From Pezizomycotina sp. ARF18 (lineage: Eukaryota; Ascomycota), in contig AZLU01000065.1 in assembly GCA_002224055.1 (NCBI GenBank), forward strand, positions 148,049 through 173,693: a DNA stretch of 25,645 nucleotides. The letters run 5' to 3'. The notes beneath the pieces are model-generated. The model worked only from the letters and a program-made list of their open reading frames with translations. It was not told the origin of the DNA and did no database searches. Every line of letters begins with the position of its first letter. Position 1 is the stretch's first letter. This document shows, one piece after another, positions 1 through 9,862 of this stretch. The position numbers were made by a program, and so were the translations under genes.

Positions 1-11
1 AAAAAAAAAAA
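1..11. repeat. Poly(A) at the window edge
   Basis: Eleven A residues open the window. The other end closes with a run of 23 T, so both ends stop inside homopolymers. Confidence 0.8.
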
Positions 12-251
12 GGGGAGAAATAGAAAACCGCGAGCTAACCACTGGTGAGGCGACGAGTACGATGAACTGGGTACGTCCACACTGAAGACCAGCTGCCGCA
101 GCAGTACGCTTGAGCTCGCGATTTGAAGGACCCGGGAGACGACCGGGAGGGCGATAGGCACGAACGGCTTGGGCGCGGTCGACAGTTGCAGGAGCGAATA
201 TTGCCGACTTGCTGCTCTATAGGGCCGCTAGACGATTGCCCACGCGGGTGC

Positions 252-508
252 CATCTGCCCAGGGGGTCCGCGCGGCCCCGGGGGACCCGCAGGACCAGGC
301 GCGCCGTCGTTACCGCGATGCCCGCGACGGCCACGCTCGCCGCGTTCACCGCGTGTACCGTCGGCCCCGTTAGCCCGTTTTTACCATCCGCCCCGTCCAG
401 ACCCGGATAGCCGCGATGCCACGCTCGCCGCGCTTACCCCGCCGCTATCGGCACCGTTCTCGCCGTCCGTACCGTCCTTACTATCGTTACCGTTAGCACC
501 GGGGGACC
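252..508 (-). pseudogene. Decayed collagen-like (Gly-X-Y) coding relic
   Basis: Read on the minus strand, this stretch encodes Gly-X-Y triplets, the repeat that forms a collagen triple helix. The longest clean run (about 368 down to 252) has thirteen consecutive triplets, including GERGERGRRGHRGND and GPAGPPGPRGPPG. Further triplets (GYPGLDGADGKNG, GANGND, DGTDGENGAD) lie upstream but in other frames. Each frame change falls at a G or C run (for example GGGG near 366, GGGG near 437, CCCCC near 503), and one extra G or C at each would restore the triplet register. No start codon, signal peptide or terminal domain is visible. Weak Gly-rich triplets recur at about 790-960. The Gly periodicity is seen directly. 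Whether the breaks are real decay or base-calling errors in homopolymers cannot be decided here. Confidence 0.6.
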
Positions 509-1400
509 TTGAGCGCCTTGTGGACTAGTGAGAAGTTAAACAACGGCTGGATCCTGAAAGACGCTTCGGAAGGCGTTCTAAGAGGGCCGCGGAAGGCCGA
601 CGACCTGCCAGGGGCGAAGTTTGCTTGCCCGAGTTGGGCCGCTATGGCTTGGGAGAAAGCTGGGAGGGCGAAGTTCGCAAGAGGGCCGGAGTTGGGATTC
701 ACGTTGGGAACCACCAGGATTCTGCGGATTACTGACGGGGAGCCCTCAGCTACGACCGCCCATTGTGCTACATCTGCGGAGCGGGACGATTACCGGTACC
801 AGGTTAAACACCAGCGCCACCATATTGGTCGACTATCACGCCGTTGATAGTGACGGGATTGCGCGGGCGGTTGGCGCCCTCTTACGGGGGTTGCCAGGTG
901 TTACATACTAGGAAGCATAAGGGACAAGGGAACGAGGCAACCGCACCGTTAGCGCCGATGATGAAGACACCTAGGAAAAGACATGGGTTAGCAGAAGGTG
1001 TACAGCGCGTAAAACACGAGCAAAAATTAGAACAGGTATACTACGGAAGCTACACGGGCGGCACGTAGAAATACAACGACCACACCTGTTATGGCCGTTC
1101 ATACAATAACAGGCTCGTTGTGGTCTTAATAGTTGGTATAAGCAACGGCGACAAGGAAAACCTCTAGCCATTATCCGCGCCTTCGTTGCGGGAGACAAGC
1201 GCCATAGAGGGACGGGGAACCTATTAAAGAGCAGGCGAAGGCCGGAAAGCAAGAGGGGGCAGGAGAGTGAGCGTTGTACGAGAATCTAGGAAGTTGCGAG
1301 TTGGTTAGATCTAGGCAAACGAGATAGGAGGATAAAATAGAAGAATAAAGGACGGAGAATCCTGAGCGGCGCGCAGGAGCTGCTTATAAGGACAAAGAGC
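509..1400. other. Flank with no supportable gene
   Basis: Overlapping short frames occur on both strands, none with a convincing start, family or splice pattern. On the plus strand 550-720 contains two related segments (AKFACPSWAA and AKFARGPELG when translated), suggesting a small internal duplication. Base composition is near 50% GC and CpA/TpG are normal, so this is not RIP-affected like the block that follows. Confidence 0.5.
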
Positions 1401-1404
1401 ATGA

Positions 1405-1887
1405 CACATCGCAGCGGCCAGGGAAAGAAGTTCTAGAAACCGCAGAACCGCGATAGAAGCTTCCACAGAATTATCGAAATTTCGTTTCGAAAACATGAAA
1501 CGCCGAACCGACATCGCACAATACTATTATCCACGTAAAACGCGCCAATCTCCGCGCCGCGTCGACGCGTATACCTGAGAAAATGCGCGGAGGAAAGCAC
1601 GAACAACGGCCGGGCTAACATCGGAAGGACGGCAGAACGCGCGATATCGACGGAAGGAGAGCAGAAAAAGCACGGAGACAGCGCCTCGCGAGACCTCGGC
1701 CAGAGGGGGGGGGGTACTGTCCGATGACAGGGCGGCATCCGCTCACACCGTGCATGCAATGCAGATCCCTGCCCCGTGTAGCAGGGGGCGGCCTGCCGCC
1801 CCACCAGCTGCCCCACAGACCCTTGCGCGGCTAGTAACAGACTCCGAGAATAGCCGGCCCTACTACGCCACTGATACATGTATATAA
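1405..1887 (+). pseudogene. Open frame with one in-frame stop, product unknown
   Basis: From the TGA at 1402 to the TAA at 1885 the plus strand keeps one frame for 160 codons, broken only by TGA at 1576-1578. An ATG lies at 1495. The translation is rich in Arg, Ala, Ser, Thr and Glu (for example RRTDIAQYYYPRKTRQSPRR before the stop and TLARLVTDSENSRPYYATDT near the end), a composition typical of translated sequence. The opposite strand is also open here for 163 codons, but its translation is Cys/Leu/Ser-rich, as expected of an antisense reading. A G10 run at 1705-1714 sits inside the frame. The element directly abuts the RIP block, so it may be part of a repeat whose CGA became TGA. No family was recognised, and chance openness remains possible. 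Confidence 0.3.
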
Positions 1888-4246
1888 TGCCTAGTACGCC
1901 TAGTATAGGCCCCTTATGGGCCAATCTTAGTCCTATATACCCTATAGCTGTCGTAGTAGTGCCCTACTACCCGCTCTGGAGATCCGCCCCCTACGCTTGG
2001 CATTAGTACGAGCAGCGTGTGACAGGTTAAAATAAAATAAATACTATAAGTTTTTAATAAGTTTTATTCTTTTAGTATAACTAATTAATTAATTCTCTTA
2101 ATTATCCTTAGCTAAAAGATTAAATTAAAGCTTTTAAATAATATATTTAAGAGCCGCTTTATATATTATTTTATTTTTATTATACCCGTCCTACTTAAAC
2201 TAAACGATAGTTTTAGCGATAATAACGCGATATATAGATTTCTATAGAAATTTTACCGCTAGAATTTTAAAGCGGCTCGTTAATATCTAGATTTTTTTAG
2301 TCTAACCTCTTCTAATTTTTAAAGCTTTATATAAGTTAAGCTTTTAGCTTTATAGGCGAAGACTATAATCTTAATCTTCTCCTTTACTTACTACCTTTTC
2401 TTCGATATTATCCTTATCCTTTAATATCCTTACTATCCGATTACCGGCTATATCTATATCTTATTTTCTAATATAACGATACCGGCGAGGATTTTATAGT
2501 AGTAGTAAGGTTAGCGGACGTAGATAGTTAAACTTCGGTATAGCTAAGGCGGCGTCGGCTTCTAACCGCCGCGGTACTTAAAGATAAGATAACTATCGCT
2601 ACGGAGGCTACTTTCGTTACTAGCGGATTAAGGTTAAGACTAATATAGCTACTAGTTTTTTAGGCTTAATATTTTTAGCGTTTTTTAAAATCTAAGGCTT
2701 ATTTAATATAGGAAGAATAGAAGATATATCTATAGGTACGGGCTTAGATAGATTTTCTATTTCTAATATAGAAGATAAGAAAGATAAGAATATATATACG
2801 TAAATAGATCTTCTCTTAAAAAAGATTAGAGATTTCTAAGGTTTACGGGTATAAAAAGATATAATATTAAAAAAATTTATTTATTTATTTTATTTATTTT
2901 TAAAAAAAAATTTAAAAAAAATTTTTTTTATTATCTTTTAATAGATACTAGTAGATTCTAATATCTTCTAGTAGATATAAAAAATTTTTTAGCGACTAAT
3001 AGTATCTATTATATTCTATTAGCTTTTATAGGTAAATATAAAAAAGTAAGATATATTTTTTTTTTTTTTTTTTTAAATTCTATTACCCTATATATAATAT
3101 CCGGGAATCTATATATTTTAACTAATTTATATAAATTTTCTTTATTAAATTACCCGGCTAACTATTTAATTTTTTTTATTTTAAATTTTTTTTTTTTTTA
3201 AAATTATTTAAAAAAAAATTTTTTATATTTTTTTTATAGAAAATATAGAATTATTTTTATAGATTTTTTTTTTTTTAAGATTTTCTTTTCTTTCTTTTTT
3301 ATTATATTAAATTATATCTATTTACTATTTTTTTTTATCTATCTTCTTTTTTTACGAATAAATAATAGCCTTTTAATTATTAACGCGTCCTATTATAGAT
3401 AATTTTATAAAGCTTAAGCTAAAGCGTAAGCCCGCGATATATAATATTATCTTTAAATTTAATATTTTAAATTAAAGATAAATTTAAATATACTAATATT
3501 TAATAGAGCGAAAGCGTAGTAGTAGCGTATAAAAAAATATCGATAAATTTATTTAAATTACTGAAAATTAAAGCTCTTAAGATAGTACTTTCTATGTAGA
3601 AATTAAAGGTATACTAGAGCCTAGATTTTTAGAATATAGAAATAATAAAACTAGCTATAAAGGCTAGCGTCGCGCGTCCTTTAGAGGTTATCGTTATAAG
3701 TATATATATATATAATATATATATATATAATTTATAGTTTAAATCTATATACGTATATTTTATTAAAAAAAATTTTTTTTTAAAAGATTTAATTAACCTT
3801 TTTTTTTTCTACGCTCTTAATATAAACTAGATACGTAAGCGAAAAGCTATACTTCCTTTATTTATTAATAAGTAGAAAACGAATAAGGGTAAAAAAGACT
3901 CTTTTACCGGTATAATTCTATTATTTTCTTACTTTTTTTTTTTTTTTTTTTAGGTTTTAATAGAGATTAACTTTTATATATAATAACCCCTTAGCCTATA
4001 GCTAAAATAACGAGGATATCCTTATAATTATAATAAAAATAATTTTCCGCCTTATAATTATAGCGGTAACGCCGCCGCCGTAGCTTTTTCTCGCCCGTAC
4101 GCTATAACAGCTCTAATAGATAAAAGCCGGCCTTTTCCTTAAAGTTCTACCGCGACGCCGGCTCCTCTAGTTTTCTATAGCTTTTCTCGCGTTTATATAG
4201 CGGTTCCCTCAGTTTCTATAACTCTCGCTATAGCTTCTCCCCCGAC

Positions 4247-4390
4247 TTCTAATATAGTTTCTAGTATAATTCCTAGTATAGTTCCTAGTATAGTTCCTAG
4301 TATAGTTCCTAGTACGGGTCCTCCCTCGGCTTCTAGTATAGTTTCTCCTCTAGCTCCTCTTCTAGCTCCTAGTATAGCTCCTCTCCCGCT
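4247..4390. repeat. 12-bp minisatellite inside the RIP block
   Basis: A tandem array of the unit CTAGTATAGTTC: about five near-perfect copies at 4260-4314, flanked by degenerate copies ending near 4390 (variants with CTCCT and GGGTC). CpA/TpG are missing within the units too, so the array was present when the block mutated or was copied from mutated DNA. Confidence 0.8.
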
Positions 4391-6696
4391 TTTAGTATAG
4401 TTCTTCTTTTAGCTTACTATAATTTTTACTACGGGCCCTAGCCTCGTTTTAGCGTCGCTAAAAATTAGTAAATAGTATATTACCCGTTAATTTTAACTTA
4501 TTTTATTTTTATTTTTATTATTTATCTTTTTCTTACTTCTTTTCTATTTTATATTACTAATAAATAGATAATATCTCTTAGCGCGAACTTCTATAATAAT
4601 ACTTTAGAGGACTATACGTAGAAAATACGCGATTAGCTTTTATAGGCCTTAATACTAGAGATTTAATTTAATCTTATTATAATTATTTACGTATATATAT
4701 ATTCGTCTTTACCGTTATAAAGGGAAGAAAATTAATTTTAAATTAATAGTAAAAAAAGGAGTATTAGGAAAGGTATTTATTTTATTTTATTTTAATTTTT
4801 TTATATTTTATTTTTAATTAACTACGTTTAGGTATTTTAAAGTTTTTATTTTTTTTTTTTAATTTAATTTATTTTTATTTATTTATAGTAGGCTAAAGAA
4901 AGCTAATAGCTTCTATTATATTATATTAATAGATAGTAGCCTATATTGCGTTATTATATTTTTAATTAAATATTCTTTTTTTTTTTTTCTTTTTTTTTAA
5001 AAAAAAAAAAAAAACTACGTTTCTATATATACTAAAGATATATATCTAACGTAAATATTACGTATTTATATATCTATTTAATCCTATAAAATTTATATAG
5101 ATATCGTCTTATAATCTATATATTATTATTACTATTACTTATAAATTTTAGAATAAACCTTATGCCTCGCTCGGAATTTTACTTAACGGTAGATTTAGAA
5201 AAAGCTATATATATAAAGTATAAAAATATTTACTAGCTTTAAATCTAATATTATTAATTTAGTAAATATCTATTAATTATCTAGCTCTTAGAGTATTTTT
5301 AATAAGCTAGGACTACAATTTAAACTATATTATAAAACTAAATAATAATCTATAAATTAGTATAATAAATTTTAAAAAAATTACGCTTATTTATAGATTA
5401 TAAATAGATTCTTTAAGAATTTTACAAGTTTATATAACAAAATAAATTTTTTTTTAAAAAAAAAAAAAAAAAAACTAATAAAATATATATAAATTTTAGG
5501 TTTAAAAAAAACTAGCTAAATAAACCGTTACCTAAAGAATTTAATATTAAGTTATATAAATTATATTATAAACAGCTATTTAAATAAAAATACTAAAATA
5601 GAAGATAATTTAATAGAAAATTTATATATTTATTCTAAAAAAGATTACTTAAAAGAATAGAAATATTTATAAATCTTTTTAATAAGATAGTAAAAAAAAA
5701 ATAAAATTCTAAAGATTTTAAAGCTAGAAATAAAGTATTTAATAGAACGATTATATCTTTTTATTTATTTAAGATATATAAAAGAGTATATAAATATAAA
5801 AAGAAAAATAATTTTTTAAAAATATAAGTAACTATATAGTAATATATATATTATTTATAATATAAAATATTTAATTTTTATAATAACTAATTTTTTTAAA
5901 AAAATTTTTTAAAGCTTTAAAAATTAAAATATTAAGGATTTAATATATATTACTATTATTATAGATCTAAAAAAGAAAGAAGAAACTATATATATTAGAA
6001 GTATTACTAGGAAATAGTTTCTCGAAGATTATAAAAAAGAGTCTATTCTTTTTAATTAATTTAAAATAATTATATAAAATTAATAGAAAGAGCTAGAGCT
6101 CGCTTACTTTTAATTATAGTAGTAGCGATAGTAACGAAAAAATAAAAGCTTTTATCTATAAGATTTTAATAACTTCTTAGGTATATTATAGAATAGAAGT
6201 AGAAACTAACGTAGAATAAATAATAATAAGAAGTAACTAACTCTAACTTAATAATATTAATAATTATAATTTACTAATTTATATAGATTTAATATATAAG
6301 AAAACGCTTATGTATCGTTTAAAATAAATTTAGGATTTATACGCTATATCGCGAAGCTCTTAACCCGTATAAGAAAAATTTACGTTATAAATATAGAATA
6401 AAATTAATAAAAATAATAAATTTAGTTATACCTCTAGCTTATTAAAGTTAAAAGATTACCTAGGAAAGGATTAAATATTTTATAATAAAAATATAGGATT
6501 AAGCTATAATTATTAGGTCGCGCTATATCTAAAAGCTAGAACTCTAATTTACTTATACTAAAAATCTTTAAAATTATATAATTACGCCTTCTTTTTTCTT
6601 ATATTAAAAAAAAGAAATAATATTTATTACCGTATAGATGTAGCGGCGTTAACGCCTAAAAAAAAAAATTTTTTTTTCTATCTGTTAGCTTTTCTA

Positions 6697-6892
6697 AGTA
6701 GTAGCTAATAGTAGCTAATGGTAGCTAGTAGTAGCTAGTAGTATCTAATAGCCGCTATCGGCCTTATAACTTTTTAAAAAAATTTTTTATATAAAATTTT
6801 TTAATTAGTAAATAGTAACGGCTAGTAGTATATATTAGCCGCTACTATCTATTATTAGCTACTACTAGCTGCTACTAGCTATTATTAGCTAT
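6697..6892. repeat. Large imperfect inverted repeat of TAGTAGCTA units
   Basis: The left arm (6697-6755) is built of repeated GTAGCTA/GTAGTATC words, and the right arm (6837-6892) carries their reverse complement (GCTACTATC, TTAGCTACTACTAGC). The arms are about 56-59 bp with roughly four of five positions pairing by eye, separated by about 80 bp of AT-rich DNA. Both arms keep a GCCGCTA core at their inner or outer edge. It could form a cruciform or mark the ends of a mutated foldback element. Confidence 0.65.
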
Positions 6893-7210
6893 AAGAAAAT
6901 TTTTAGAAGTTATTACTAGTAGTTATTAGTAAATATTTACTATAAATAGGTTTATAATAGATTATAATTATTTATTACTATTAGTCTTAAACTTTTTAAG
7001 AAAGGGTTGCTGTGAGTTTTTATTTTTTTAATAATTTTTTTTCTTATAATATTTTTATTATTGAGTACGAGCGAAGAATAAATAAAATACTTAATAATTT
7101 TTATATATATAAAAATATACTTTTTTATAGTCTTGTAACTAAAATCTTTAAAGGTCTTTTAGCTTTTTAATTAAAAAAAAATAATAGAATATATATAAAA
7201 ATAATTTCTT

Positions 7211-7220
7211 ATCACGTGAT
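7211..7220. other. Palindrome atcacgtgat (CACGTG core)
   Basis: A perfect 10-bp palindrome lies at the right margin of the RIP block. CACGTG is the E-box core bound by bHLH factors, but one occurrence is not evidence of function. Confidence 0.35.
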
Positions 7221-7353
7221 ATTTTACCCATATTCCTATAAAGGCTATAATTTTTAGTTAAAACCCTTTCTTTTTTGGTTAGTGGGACTAGTAAATGCCG
7301 TGGGTAAAGAAGAAATATTGGGGGGATCAACCTTGCGTGCTAATGGACCCCCC

Positions 7354-8305
7354 TTAGCATGTATTGTCGGCAGACCAGGCAACCAACGCATCGCACCACG
7401 ATCCCTCGGTAGATACGCGCGAAAATTTGCGACGTGAACGCTTTCCGAGCCAGCTCGAGCCCTGGGATGTTTTAGTGCGCGTTGTGGTTCCGTTGGGGGG
7501 GAGGTTCTTCTTTCTGCATAACCGTATGAGAGCGCCGCCAAAACCAAAACCTCGCACACGTGAAGCCGTAAGGACGATGGCCAGGCAAAGGCCGTGCCGT
7601 CTAGCTTCCTCGGTAGATACTGCCTCTGACCCTAATTTTTTCCGGAACGCCCGGCGCGCTGTCGTTCCGACTGTGGCATGTCCTGACCGAGCTTCGCTGG
7701 TGCTTCTGGACAAGACCTCCCAGCGGCCACCCTGTCGCCTAGTAGTTCCTGAAACGTAATCCGCGCGCTTTCCCGCGGGTGTTCTCGTCGCGCGACCCTG
7801 ACCGGGTTCTGCGCAACTTTGGCTAAGGGTCGCTGCACAACAACCACAGGTCAGAAATCCGCGAAAATTTGCAGAGACCTCGTCCACACCGTTGCGACGG
7901 AGTCTTCGGCGTTCCAAGTATGAATAGCCGGAATTTATCCGAGCGTGGCCTCGTATCGCCTATTCCGCAGTCAAAAAATACAGGATAAAAGTCAGCGAGG
8001 AAACTAGCAAAACGCAACTAGCACGAGAAAAAAAAATGAATAGCCAGAGATGAACTTACGATATCCAAGATCCAAGGGTCGCAAAAGGAGGCGCGGAACG
8101 ATCCGAGACGGTGATGTTGTGTTGCGATTTGGGATGGTGGCGGTGGGTTTGGGTTTGGGTTTTCAAATCTGGGTAGAAAACTTTCTCCACAAAAAATTCC
8201 CCACCAATAGTGGGCGGTTTTTTTTTTTTGGATCTTCTCAAAAATTAGCAGCGAAAGGCATTCCAACCAACAGCGACACATCACTTGGCTATACTGGCAA
8301 AACAT
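7354..8305 (-). CDS. Two-exon candidate gene, product unknown
   Basis: Exon 1 runs from ATG at 8305 to 8060 (82 codons). A 100-nt intron (8059-7960) has a strong donor GTAAGT, an internal GCTGAC branch-like site and a GGAATAG acceptor. Exon 2 (7959-7354) continues in phase for 201 codons to TAA. The spliced frame would give about 283 residues. Exon 1 is Pro/Asn-rich in its second half (FENPNPNPPPPSQIA) and contains an A12 run encoding Lys. Exon 2 is Arg/Ser-rich with no recognised motif. The splice signals and the phase-compatible 200-codon exon are seen directly. Against the model, codon context looks mediocre, and another frame across the same intron is also open for about 45 codons downstream. 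I infer a low-expression or decayed gene at the edge of the RIP block. Confidence 0.42.
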
Positions 8306-8940
8306 ACGTCAAAAAGTTGCAGAGCTCTCGGTAAACACTATCCTGTGTTTTATTTGCCGAAATCGTGTCGAAATTGGGTAAATTTCGAGTACGGCAGTAT
8401 TTACCGCATTTTTGGCCGCCGATAGCTCTTAAACGACATGTTACCGATCGTCAAGTGGACTTGGCAGCGAGTTCGCTTACATGCAAACAATCCTATAAGT
8501 AAGTTTGAAGCTTCCCCGGGCACGCCTTCATGGTGTAGCGGGTATAGGACTGGCCACCATTACCTCTCGGAAAGCCCAGACTACCAGCTACCTCCTGCAG
8601 AAGCGCAAGCCTGTCGCTCTCTTTTTTTTTTTTCGTGTCTATTTTTCTGGTGCATTTTCAAGGCATTTCGAGAAAAATAAAATCGATTCTGACGGGCGGA
8701 ACCGCTTCGGGAGAGTGTGAACGTTCAGTCCTCGCGAGATTAAGCTGTGTTATCGCGTTTTGGGGGTGCAGCGGGCGTCGCTGGTACTGAAATTACGAAT
8801 ATCGCGATACTTGCGCATCTAAATTGAAATGAAGCTACAAGGTTACCTTTTTATATATATATACATCAGCTCCTGAACGGAACTTCTCTCTAGATCAGTT
8901 CGACAGTTCAGTTCTATTTACGTACATTATATCCCGGATA
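8306..8940. other. No supportable gene
   Basis: An ATG at 8438 opens a short plus-strand frame that meets a good donor (GTAAGT at 8500), but no phase-matched acceptor with a convincing branch site was found. Poly(T) runs occur at about 8220 and 8627. Nothing else is recognisable. Confidence 0.4.
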
Positions 8941-9104
8941 AACTATCTACACACATTCCCTGCCATACCGTAGGCCTGCTTAATTGAAATCCGGTTTGAA
9001 AGTGATGCATTTTCCGGATTGCAAATCAATTTTTTCCTGGGATGAAAAAGTGCGACCAAACTTCGGCTTGATACTGCGTCCGGTAGCCGGCGTGACCCGG
9101 GCCA

Positions 9105-9220
9105 TTTTCCGGATGCCGGTGTAATTTTCTGCGCGGCGGCTGGAGTAACTCTTTTTGCTCCAATAGCCGGCTTGAAAATTACACCGGCGGCTAGATTGAA
9201 AAAGTTACTCCAGCCGCCGC
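9105..9220. repeat. Interleaved inverted repeats (A-B-A'-B')
   Basis: Arm A, gccggtgtaattttc (9115-9129), is exactly complementary to A' at 9174-9188. Arm B, gcggcggctggagtaact (9133-9150), is exactly complementary to B' at 9203-9220, with a further T5/A5 pairing after one bulge. The order is A-B-A'-B', so the two perfect stems (15 and 18 bp) cross rather than nest. The region also reads as about 24-bp units (ttttc...gccgg..gtaa) present in both orientations. On the minus strand it falls in an open frame with a loosely repetitive translation (GVIFKPAIGAK, VTPAAAQK, ITPASGK). Origin as a foldback element or a structured transcript is inference. Confidence 0.8.
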
Positions 9221-9308
9221 ACCCCAAATAAAACCAGCGTTGGAGTAAAACGCGTTAACCACCGGTTTATCCTAGTTATGCCGTTACTGCATAGTAGTGA
9301 TAAGCCAG

Positions 9309-9414
9309 CTGCCGAGTAAATTCTAAACCGGTTCTGGCTTGATTGTTTCCATCAAAAGATTTGGAGTCATATTTCACACCGGACACTAGAGCTGCGTGAA
9401 ATTTACTCCGGCAG
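9309..9414. repeat. Second inverted repeat of the same word family
   Basis: The word ctgccgagtaaatt (9309-9322) pairs with aatttactccggcag (9400-9414) across about 77 bp, with one extra base in the right arm. It uses the same GAGTAA and CCGG words as the interleaved repeats about 100 bp upstream. Confidence 0.6.
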
Positions 9415-9574
9415 TACCATAGGGTTTGAAGTCCGAGCCCGCCAGACAAGCATGTTTATAACAGAACCAAATGAGCTTCCTTCAGCTCAGTTTGTCGCCA
9501 GCAAAGTACGCGGGATTTTGCTACTTTGGCTCCTCCTTGAGCTACGGTCAAGCAAACCGACCTTTATCGCTTGA
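9320..9574 (+). CDS. Short open frame, possible exon, unknown
   Basis: After TAA at 9317 the plus strand is open for 84 codons to TGA at 9572. The only ATG (9452) leaves 40 residues, with a Leu-rich segment (ILLLWLLLEL) that could be a short membrane helix. No splice acceptor was fixed upstream. The 3' part overlaps a sequence repeated near 11.8 kb, so it may belong to a repeat rather than a gene. Chance openness is quite possible. Confidence 0.22.
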   Translation: MLNRFWLDCFHQKIWSHISHRTLELREIYSGSTIGFEVRARQTSMFITEPNELPSAQFVASKVRGILLLWLLLELRSSKPTFIA

Positions 9575-9640
9575 ACAGCCTGTCGAACAGAATCCCGCTG
9601 CTGCTTAGACCAAGCGCAAAAGAAGGTTCGTTTTTTTTTT
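9500..9640 (+). repeat. Diverged repeat, copy 1 (partner 11745-11925)
   Basis: Shared blocks include GTCAAGCAAA, a GACCTTT...CTTGAAC segment, TGTCGA, and an identical 20-mer, gcaaaagaaggttcgttttt, at 9616-9635 (copy 2: 11901-11920). Spacing between blocks differs by tens of bases, so the copies are old or rearranged. Both lie in the same orientation about 2.3 kb apart. Confidence 0.65.
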
Positions 9641-9862
9641 TTCTTTTCTTTTCTTTTTGCTAATATACGCTCGTTTTGCCAGGAGAAGTTCTTGAGATCT
9701 TTCTACACTTGAGACCAAGACCCCGTTTCCTTCCCAGTACTTCACGCGAGTACACTCGTCCGTCCCGTCCGCAAGCGGCCACACCAAGGCAAATATTGAA
9801 ATGAGAGATTCTTTAGTTTATACATTTATACATGAACCTAATATGCCTCTAGGTACGTATAT

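Larger units (their letters stand above)
2030..7000. other. RIP-mutated AT-rich block
   Basis: About 5 kb of very AT-rich DNA with no open frame of useful length on either strand. Read line by line, CpA and TpG are absent from 2027 to about 3560, and I find only about fifteen in the whole block, whereas CpG (for example ggcggcgtcggc near 2550) is retained and TpA is everywhere. This is the expected product of RIP, in which cytosines of duplicated DNA mutate preferentially in the CpA context on both strands during the sexual cycle of many Pezizomycotina. The left edge is sharp at about 2027 and the right edge grades back to normal between 7000 and 7260. The block is therefore a former repeated element or nest of elements, now unidentifiable by eye, and probably heterochromatic. 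Confidence 0.9.

Noticed and set aside
1433-1924. 163-codon minus-strand open frame
   Set aside because: No ATG start, Cys/Leu-rich antisense-like composition, and the plus strand in mirrored register looks more like coding sequence.
2030-7000. Looking for a recognisable transposase or reverse transcriptase in the AT block
   Set aside because: Stops occur every few codons in all frames and no motif survives; naming an element would be a guess.
7364-7759. Plus-strand 131-codon frame with ATG
   Set aside because: Overlaps the longer spliced minus-strand candidate, has no splice partners, and has no recognisable family; kept only as a competing reading.
8143-8164. GGGTTTGGGTTTGGGTTTT, telomere-like repeat
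   Set aside because: Only about three units, TTTGGG rather than TTAGGG, and internal to the window.
8438-8500. Possible plus-strand first exon ending at GTAAGT
   Set aside because: No convincing branch site and acceptor continue the frame downstream.
8531-8548. tggtgtagcgggtatagg resembles a tRNA A-box
   Set aside because: No B-box (GGTTCGANTCC-like) and no cloverleaf pairing downstream; a single 12-base match is expected by chance.
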